Below are positions 15,981-21,489 of a stretch of 21,489 bases of DNA, in pieces. A program made the translations under genes and the position numbers. The notes beneath the pieces are model-generated. The model did no database searches. It worked only from the letters and a program-made list of their open reading frames with translations, and had not been told where the DNA came from. Every line of letters starts with the position of its first letter. Within the stretch, counting starts at the first letter, position 1. The DNA lies in the NCBI GenBank assembly GCA_030432775.1, contig JAUILO010000022.1, positions 1-21,489 on the forward strand, given 5' to 3'. The DNA is from Alphaproteobacteria bacterium (GTDB lineage: Bacteria; Pseudomonadota; Alphaproteobacteria; Micavibrionales; Micavibrionaceae).

Positions 15981-18900
15981 TTATTCTTCCAAAGATACAA
16001 GGCTTGCGTTACCGCCTTGGCGGGTTGTATCAATTGATACGACTTTCTCTGTTCCAAAGCGGATAAGGTAATGCGGGCCGCCTGCTTTTGGTCCTGTACC
16101 CGATAGGCCATAACCGCCAAATGGCTGCACACCGACAACCGCACCTGTCATGGCGCGATTGATATAGGCATTACCAACATTCATTTTATCGGTTATAGCA
16201 CTGATCCGGCTGGCAATACGTGTATGTAACCCGAATGTCAGGCCATAGCCGCTTTGGTTGATACGGTCTATAACCAGATCCAGATTTTTGGATTTAAAAC
16301 GTATGACGTGCAACACAGGGCCGAATATCTCGCCGCCAAGCTGGTCTATTGAATCAATTTCATATGCGCATGGGGCAAAGAAGTACCCTTTGTTACGTAT
16401 GTGATCAGGCAGCGGTACTTCGCCAATAAACTTGCCGAAATTATCCAGATTTTCACGGTAATCATGCAGCATTTTCAGCGCCTCTTCGTCTATCACAGGG
16501 CCGATATCTGTTTTAGCATCCAGCGGGTTGGCAACGATGCGTTTTTCCATCGCACCGCGTAGCATTTCAATCAGATGGTCGGCAATATCATCCTGAACAT
16601 ATAAAATGCGTAACGCAGAACAGCGCTGTCCGGCTGAACCAAAGGCACTATTGATGACATCATCTATTACTTGCTCTGGCAGAGCAGATGAATCGACAAT
16701 CATGGCATTCTGTCCGCCTGTTTCGGCGATTAACGGCACGATAGCGCCGTCTTTTGCGGCTAAATTACGGTTGATCGCCTGTGCCGCTGCTGTTGATCCG
16801 GTGAACGCAACGCCACAAACACGCGGGTGCGATACAATGGCTGCGCCTGTTTGCCCGTCACCTGGCAAGAATGAAAACGCGGCATCAAGAACACCGGCTT
16901 CATAAATGAGTTCGGCCACCCGCGCAGCGATTAAGGGTGTTTGTTCGGCTGGTTTTGCAATAACGGCATTACCGGCCATTAATGCGGCTGTAATTTGGCC
17001 AAGGTAAATCGCAAGCGGGAAATTCCATGGGCTAATGCATACAAAGATACCACGGCTGCGGTTTTTCAAAGTATTGGTTTCACCCGTAGGGCCCGGAAGC
17101 ACCTGTCCTGTTTCGGAAAAATCAATACGGCCTCGCATGGCGTAGTAACGACAAAAATCAATCGCCTCGCGTATTTCTGCTACACTGTCATCCAGTGTTT
17201 TACCGGCCTCCAGCACACATAAACCAATCAGTTCTTCCTTGTTATCTTCAAGAAGTATCGCAAGCTTTTCCAGTATTTCGGCACGTTTTTCGACATTAAC
17301 ATGCCGCCATTCTTCATAACCTTTTTGTGCGATCTGGAACGCAGAATTGATCAACTCATCACTCGTTCCCCATGCGTGACCGACAAGTTTGGTTTTATCG
17401 GCCGGATTTGTGATGTCTGCCGGGCTGCCTTCTTGGTATAGCTTTCCGTTTACAACAGGTGCGGCAATATAGGTTTTACCGGCTGTATTCTCTTCTATGC
17501 GTTTAATCAGGGGAGTTAAAATACTGTCTTCGGTAAGGTCCATACCTTGCGAGTTTAAACGATCAGGATATATATTGGCCGGAAGCGGAATTTTAGGGTG
17601 GCGGGTTGTTTCATGGCCGCGTACATCAACAACCGGGTCTGCGATAATATCTTCGGGCGGGATACGGTCATCAAGTATTTTATGTACGAAAGATGTCGAC
17701 GCACCATTTTCGAGCAAGCGTCTTACTAAATAAGGCAGTAATTCTTCGTGACTGCCACATGGTGCGTAAATACGTATATTTACATTATATTCCTGCATAA
17801 CGGCATCGTGCAATATCTCCCCCATACCGTGCAGACGCTGGAATTCAAAGCTTCCATTGCCGCTACCATTATTGTCATTATAGCCATTATCATTGCCTGC
17901 GATTTCAAGGATTGTCGCTATTGTGTGGGCATTATGAGTGGCAAACATGGGATAGAACACATCACGGTTTTGCATGAGGTGCTGCGCGCATGTAATGTAG
18001 CTTAGATCGGTGTTGCTTTTACGGGTGAATACAGGGTATTCATCAAGTCCCATAAGCTGCGCTCGTTTAATCTCCATATCCCAGTAAGCCCCTTTCACAA
18101 GGCGGATCTGGATGTGGCGGTTATGTTCTCTGGCCAGTGCGCCGAAATGTTCGATAAGCGCTAAAGAGCGTTTCTGGTAGGCCTGAACAGCAATACCGAA
18201 TCCTGTCCAGTTATTAAGTGATTTATCGGCAATCAGGGCTTCGATAATCTCAAGTGATATCTCCAGACGGTCAACCTCTTCGGCATCAACCGTTAGGGCA
18301 ATATCATTGGCAGCAGCAATACGGCAAAGGCTGGTCAGGCGATCAATCAGTTCGGGGACACATGTATCTTTTTTACGATATTCATAGCGCGGATGTATAG
18401 CCGATAATTTCACGGATAATCCGGCATTGCGCTCTTTATCGACATTTTTGCCGATATATTCGAGTGCGGCGACATAGTTCTTATAGTAACGCTCGGCATC
18501 TTTATCGGTGCGCGCACCCTCGCCCAGCATATCATAAGACATGCAGTAGCCTTTTTTCTCGTAGAATCTGGCGGTTTTAACGCCATCCTCAATGTCTTGC
18601 CCAAGTACGAATTTCTTACCCAGCATCCGTATGGCTTGTTCCATGGCTTTACGAATGACAGGTTCGCCAACGCGCGACATCGCAGAATCAAGGGTTTTCT
18701 GGGTTAGTGTCAGCCCCCATCCCGCGGCCCGCACCATGATATCTTTGGTCTGGCCTTGTTTGCTGAGCCATTCGGCGGCGCTCATTTTATCATTGATCAG
18801 ATCAATAGCCGTTCTGGCATCGGGAATACGCAATAGCGCTTCGGCCAGCGTCATGAGAGCAAGACCTTCTTCGGTGTTCAAGCCGTATTGTTGCAGGAAT

Positions 18901-19070
18901 GATTCAAGTTCGCCCAGATTGCGCTTTGATGTCCGGACATCTTGAACCAACTTGATAGCAGTATTGTGGATACGTGCGCGCTTATCATCGTCCCATGATA
19001 AATTGTATAACAATTCCTCGATAATAGATTTTTCATCGGCGTATAGAAATGCGGAAAGTTTGCTACTCAT
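15981..19070 (-). CDS. putA: Bifunctional proline dehydrogenase / L-glutamate gamma-semialdehyde dehydrogenase, short form
   Basis: PutA oxidises proline to glutamate in two channelled steps, using FAD and NAD+. The 1029-residue protein lacks the N-terminal ribbon-helix-helix DNA-binding domain of E. coli PutA (1320 residues), so it is not expected to repress its own gene. The PRODH barrel has Lys221, Asp262, Tyr435, Arg450 and Arg451, with spacing equal to E. coli Lys329, Asp370, Tyr540, Arg555 and Arg556. The dehydrogenase domain (about 540-1020) has FTGST (756-760), Glu783 (AETGG) and catalytic Cys817 (GQRCSA). Size resembles the minimalist PutA of Bradyrhizobium and Geobacter. Residues 392-406 are an Asn/Gly-rich insertion just before the conserved FEFQRLHGMGE. 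The gene is divergent from xseA. Confidence 0.96.
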   Translation of the reverse strand: MSSKLSAFLYADEKSIIEELLYNLSWDDDKRARIHNTAIKLVQDVRTSKRNLGELESFLQQYGLNTEEGLALMTLAEALLRIPDARTAIDLINDKMSAAEWLSKQGQTKDIMVRAAGWGLTLTQKTLDSAMSRVGEPVIRKAMEQAIRMLGKKFVLGQDIEDGVKTARFYEKKGYCMSYDMLGEGARTDKDAERYYKNYVAALEYIGKNVDKERNAGLSVKLSAIHPRYEYRKKDTCVPELIDRLTSLCRIAAANDIALTVDAEEVDRLEISLEIIEALIADKSLNNWTGFGIAVQAYQKRSLALIEHFGALAREHNRHIQIRLVKGAYWDMEIKRAQLMGLDEYPVFTRKSNTDLSYITCAQHLMQNRDVFYPMFATHNAHTIATILEIAGNDNGYNDNNGSGNGSFEFQRLHGMGEILHDAVMQEYNVNIRIYAPCGSHEELLPYLVRRLLENGASTSFVHKILDDRIPPEDIIADPVVDVRGHETTRHPKIPLPANIYPDRLNSQGMDLTEDSILTPLIKRIEENTAGKTYIAAPVVNGKLYQEGSPADITNPADKTKLVGHAWGTSDELINSAFQIAQKGYEEWRHVNVEKRAEILEKLAILLEDNKEELIGLCVLEAGKTLDDSVAEIREAIDFCRYYAMRGRIDFSETGQVLPGPTGETNTLKNRSRGIFVCISPWNFPLAIYLGQITAALMAGNAVIAKPAEQTPLIAARVAELIYEAGVLDAAFSFLPGDGQTGAAIVSHPRVCGVAFTGSTAAAQAINRNLAAKDGAIVPLIAETGGQNAMIVDSSALPEQVIDDVINSAFGSAGQRCSALRILYVQDDIADHLIEMLRGAMEKRIVANPLDAKTDIGPVIDEEALKMLHDYRENLDNFGKFIGEVPLPDHIRNKGYFFAPCAYEIDSIDQLGGEIFGPVLHVIRFKSKNLDLVIDRINQSGYGLTFGLHTRIASRISAITDKMNVGNAYINRAMTGAVVGVQPFGGYGLSGTGPKAGGPHYLIRFGTEKVVSIDTTRQGGNASLVSLEE

Positions 19071-19101
19071 TTTATTCCCTTAACCTATGCTTCAGGCTGT
19101 T

Positions 19102-19120
19102 TATAGGCTTTGATCCTATA
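19102..19120. repeat. Inverted repeat TATAGG-N7-CCTATA in the putA / xseA region
   Basis: TATAGG (19102-19107) and CCTATA (19115-19120) are perfect reverse complements 7 bp apart, about 30 bp upstream of putA. A dimeric regulator of either divergent gene could bind, but there is no independent support. Confidence 0.28.
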
Positions 19121-19137
19121 TTGTTCTTTGTTGAATT

Positions 19138-19152
19138 ATCTATAGTATAGAT
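19138..19152. promoter_or_regulatory. Palindrome ATCTATA-G-TATAGAT directly upstream of xseA
   Basis: A perfect 7-bp inverted repeat around a single G ends 5 bp before the xseA ATG, where a Shine-Dalgarno would be expected and is not seen. It contains TATAGT (19141-19146), a fair -10; if used, the xseA transcript would have almost no leader. The same half-sites recur, with a 3-bp spacer, upstream of the next gene (20913-20931). Confidence 0.38.
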
Positions 19153-19157
19153 TCGTC

Positions 19158-20876
19158 ATGACAACGGAAACAGATATTACCAGTCCAGCACGTTCAAATA
19201 TACCGGAGATGAGTGTCTCCGAACTCTCGGGGTCGCTTAAGCGTACGCTGGAAGAAACTTATGGCCGGATTCGTGTACGCGGGGAATTATCACGCGTTAG
19301 CATACCCGGTTCAGGGCATATGTATTCGGATTTGAAAGATGAAAATTCATTGATCAATGTTGTGTGCTGGAAGGGGGTGTTGTCCAAATTGTCTATTCGC
19401 CCTGAAGAAGGCATGGAAGTAGTTTGTACAGGCCGTATTTCAACGTATCCATCAAGATCGAATTATCAGCTTATTATCGAGAAAATGGAGCTTGCCGGTG
19501 AGGGCGCTTTATTAAAATTACTCGAAGATCGTAAAAAGAAGCTCGCGGCCGAAGGGTTGTTTGCCCAAGAGTTGAAAAAACCGTTACCGTTTATTCCACA
19601 AACAATCGGCGTGATTACCTCGCCAACCGGTGCGGTGATCCGCGATATTATGCATCGTTTAAAAGATCGCTTCCCGCGTCATGTTCTTGTATGGCCAGTA
19701 CTTGTGCAGGGTGAAGGCGCGGCTGAACAAATAGCCAAGGCCATACGTGGTTTTGATGCAATAGATCCGCTTTTGGGTAAGGATTTACAGACCATAGGCG
19801 GCGTGCGCCGTCCGGATTTGTTGATTGTTGCCCGTGGCGGCGGCTCACTCGAAGATTTAATGGCTTTTAATGAAGAGGTGGTTGTACGTGCCGCGGCTGA
19901 ATGCCGGATTCCTCTAATTTCTGCCGTGGGTCATGAAACGGACACGACTTTAATCGATTATGTCTCTGATCGGCGTGCGCCTACCCCGACCGGCGCAGCT
20001 GAAATAGCTGTGCCGCGGCGTATTGACCTTTTGGCGCAAGTCATGGAAAACGGTCAGCGTTTGATGAATGCTTCTGCGCGTATTGTGTCTGCGCATATAG
20101 AACGGGTGGAAAATCTGAGCAAGCGTCTTGGTGATCCACAGCGTCTGGTCGAGATGCAAAATCAAAAACTTGATCATTTAAGCCATAAGCTTGGCAGTGT
20201 TTTTGAGCGTCAAATAACGCAGAAAAGCAATGCTGTAGGCAAATTATCGTCAGGTTTAAAAGATCCGGCGCATATGTTAGCACAGAAAAAACATCGTCTT
20301 GATATGAACGAAGCACGGATGCGTAGCTTATTTGATTCACGTCTGGCGCGGGCACGTGAGACTTTATCCGTAAAAACAGCCGGTCTGCGCAAGCCGGATT
20401 TCATTATGCAGAAAAATCGAAAGGAGCTGCAATATTATGAAACACGGCTGGTGCAGCTAAAGGGAAAGATCATTGATCCATATGAAAAACGCTTGCGCGA
20501 AGCTGGGCGAATGCTTGAAAGTCTGTCTCATCAAAAAGTTCTGGAGCGCGGTTTTGCAGTTATCCGTGATGCGGATAATAATGTGATAACAAAGCCGGAT
20601 TCTCTGTATGCCGGTCAGGGCATTAATCTGGAATTTGCGGGTGATAAACGTATCGGTGCGCATATTGATGGCAATCTCGGTGGAAGTCGCAAAGACAATC
20701 TTGGTGGCGTTACTGATAAGCAGAGCAGCAGCGCCGATCATACAACTTCCGGTTCAGCCAAAGCGACCTTGCCGGAAAGCTCTGCAAAGTCCGGCCGTAA
20801 ATCTGCAACGCAGACGAAAACCGCGCAATCTAAAGGGTCTGGCAATACTGGTAATAATCAAGGCAAGCTTTTTTAG
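19158..20876 (+). CDS. xseA: Exodeoxyribonuclease VII large subunit, long C-terminal tail
   Basis: XseA is the catalytic subunit of the ATP-independent nuclease that, with XseB, degrades single-stranded DNA to short oligonucleotides. It starts with an OB-fold (about 17-110). The catalytic domain has GVITSPTGAVIRDI (151-164), VARGGGSLEDLMAFNEE (224-240) and AVGHETDTTLIDYVSDRRAP (256-275). A likely coiled-coil region holds three units with a 43-residue period (starting near 320, 363 and 406; pattern L-x-x-x-L-x-x-P). The RGFAVIRD segment (464-471) closes the conserved part. Residues about 508-572 are a Ser/Thr/Gly/Lys-rich tail. At 572 residues it is much longer than E. coli XseA (456). xseB is not in the window. 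The 81 bp after it separate it from the unknown gene on the same strand. Confidence 0.95.
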   Translation: MTTETDITSPARSNIPEMSVSELSGSLKRTLEETYGRIRVRGELSRVSIPGSGHMYSDLKDENSLINVVCWKGVLSKLSIRPEEGMEVVCTGRISTYPSRSNYQLIIEKMELAGEGALLKLLEDRKKKLAAEGLFAQELKKPLPFIPQTIGVITSPTGAVIRDIMHRLKDRFPRHVLVWPVLVQGEGAAEQIAKAIRGFDAIDPLLGKDLQTIGGVRRPDLLIVARGGGSLEDLMAFNEEVVVRAAAECRIPLISAVGHETDTTLIDYVSDRRAPTPTGAAEIAVPRRIDLLAQVMENGQRLMNASARIVSAHIERVENLSKRLGDPQRLVEMQNQKLDHLSHKLGSVFERQITQKSNAVGKLSSGLKDPAHMLAQKKHRLDMNEARMRSLFDSRLARARETLSVKTAGLRKPDFIMQKNRKELQYYETRLVQLKGKIIDPYEKRLREAGRMLESLSHQKVLERGFAVIRDADNNVITKPDSLYAGQGINLEFAGDKRIGAHIDGNLGGSRKDNLGGVTDKQSSSADHTTSGSAKATLPESSAKSGRKSATQTKTAQSKGSGNTGNNQGKLF

Positions 20877-20884
20877 CTTGTTTG
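20864..20884 (+). terminator. Weak hairpin overlapping the xseA stop codon
   Basis: CAAGCT (20864-20869) and AGCTTG (20875-20880) pair perfectly around TTTTT, and TTTG follows. The stem is only 6 bp and the T tract short, so it may act as a weak terminator or by chance. The xseA TAG lies inside it. Confidence 0.25.
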
Positions 20885-20887
20885 TCG

Positions 20888-20893
20888 TATAAT
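20888..20893 (+). promoter_or_regulatory. Possible -10 element upstream of the unknown gene
   Basis: A perfect TATAAT lies 64 bp before the ATG at 20958 in the short gap after xseA. No good -35 is found 16-18 bp upstream (the xseA end is there), so support is limited to the box and its position just upstream of a palindrome. Confidence 0.3.
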
Positions 20894-20912
20894 AAAGAGG
20901 TTATAAGGCCTG

Positions 20913-20931
20913 TATCTATATCTTATAGATA
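20913..20931. promoter_or_regulatory. Palindrome TATCTATA-TCT-TATAGATA upstream of the unknown gene
   Basis: An 8-bp perfect inverted repeat with a 3-bp spacer lies 26 bp before the ATG at 20958 and 20 bp after a TATAAT, a position suited to an operator. Its inner half-sites ATCTATA and TATAGAT are the same as those upstream of xseA, but with a different spacer. Confidence 0.38.
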
Positions 20932-20957
20932 ATTGACGGCTTTTATTAGGAAAACAC

Positions 20958-21473
20958 ATGCGTGTAAGCTTGAAAGAATTAATGGATAAGCTCGGCGTCG
21001 GGCACATAATGGGTGGTTATGAAACACACCCATGGTCGTGCTATGATGATGAGCGCGAGCTGACATGTAGTGCAGAAGTGCGCATGGGGCCAGACCAGAC
21101 AGATGTCGAAGCGGAAATTCAGCTTATGTATGATGTGCCGCCGGAAGGCAAATCACCAATGGAACAGGTATGTCTTATCCGTTTGAAACCGGTTGCCGCA
21201 GACCAGTGGAATGCTACAGATTTTAATCTTCAGGGCAAGGTCTTTGAAGATAAGGAAGATACGTATAACTGGGAAGAAAAAGCATGTAATTTCTTTTATG
21301 CTGTTGTGCAATCACTGGGTATTGATGAAATACCGGATATTGAACGTCTTATTCGCCGAGAGATTCATAGCCGCGAGAGAAAAGGCAATCAAAGTGGCGA
21401 GGGCGGCGGTAAATCACCGATTGTTCGTGGTGGTCAGGTTATGGGTAATAAAGGCGGTGGCGGCGGATTTTAG
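20958..21473 (+). CDS. Unknown protein, 171 residues, Gly-rich C-terminus
   Basis: I do not recognise this protein. It is complete: ATG at 20958 with AGGA (20948-20951) 6 bp upstream, and TAG at 21471. There is no signal peptide or membrane segment, so it is probably cytoplasmic. Residues 1-130 look like a compact alpha/beta domain: a start with MRVSLKELMDKLGV, a Trp/Cys-containing SCYDDERELTCSAEV (27-41), alternating hydrophobic strands around AEIQLMYDV and EQVCLIRLKPV, then a helix rich in aromatics (WEEKACNFFYAVVQSLGI, 105-122). A basic helix (about 126-142) leads to a Gly/Lys/Ser tail ending GGGGGF. It follows xseA by 81 bp on the same strand and may share regulation through the palindrome. 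No catalytic motif is visible. Confidence 0.8.
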   Translation: MRVSLKELMDKLGVGHIMGGYETHPWSCYDDERELTCSAEVRMGPDQTDVEAEIQLMYDVPPEGKSPMEQVCLIRLKPVAADQWNATDFNLQGKVFEDKEDTYNWEEKACNFFYAVVQSLGIDEIPDIERLIRREIHSRERKGNQSGEGGGKSPIVRGGQVMGNKGGGGGF

Positions 21474-21489
21474 TGTCCGTCCGTAAAAA

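Noticed and set aside
1..21489. CRISPR array, tRNA genes, IS elements or prophage
   Set aside because: No regularly spaced direct repeats, cloverleaf-like stretches, transposase or phage genes were seen; the genes are core metabolism.

Overview
This window looks like ordinary chromosomal DNA from an alphaproteobacterium of moderate GC (somewhat below 50 % by eye). I infer the group from gene order and protein type: a divergent tadA / rluB-rsmD block, nadX-nadA-nadC in place of a nadB-based pathway, mlaA next to mlaC, and purD near a divergent xseA. The species cannot be read from the sequence. Coding density is high: no gene-free stretch exceeds 300 bases (the longest are about 225 and 221). 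I see no tRNA, rRNA, IS element, prophage or CRISPR array.

Layout. (1) 1-3030, minus strand: pepA, a kamA/epmB-type lysine 2,3-aminomutase and holC (cut by the window edge) form a run with overlapping ends. (2) 3153-8283, plus strand: five envelope genes in a row. lptF and lptG are the permease of the LPS exporter, mlaA and mlaC belong to the retrograde phospholipid (Mla) pathway, and uppP recycles undecaprenyl diphosphate. (3) 8294-11187: NAD de novo synthesis, with L-aspartate dehydrogenase (nadX) divergent from nadA-nadC. (4) 11246-13180: translation-related genes. rsmD and an rluB-type pseudouridine synthase face away from tadA. The pseudouridine synthase gene carries an in-frame amber codon where I expect a conserved Trp. 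(5) 13201-19070, minus strand: putA, then purD, then a cyclic-nucleotide-binding/EAL c-di-GMP phosphodiesterase. (6) 19158-21473, plus strand: xseA with a long low-complexity tail, then a 171-residue protein of unknown function.

How the parts work together. lptF/G, mlaA/C and uppP all maintain the outer membrane and wall. NadX would supply iminoaspartate to NadA, and NadC then makes nicotinate mononucleotide. RsmD, RluB and TadA modify rRNA and tRNA.

Most of the window is core metabolism. The observations most worth a second look are the amber codon inside the rluB-type gene, the cNMP-EAL protein that may link two nucleotide second messengers, matching ATCTATA/TATAGAT palindromes upstream of xseA and of the unknown gene behind it, the kamA-type gene lodged between pepA and holC, and low-complexity insertions or tails in PutA, XseA and the unknown protein. 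I found no clear sign of a wholly new multi-gene system.
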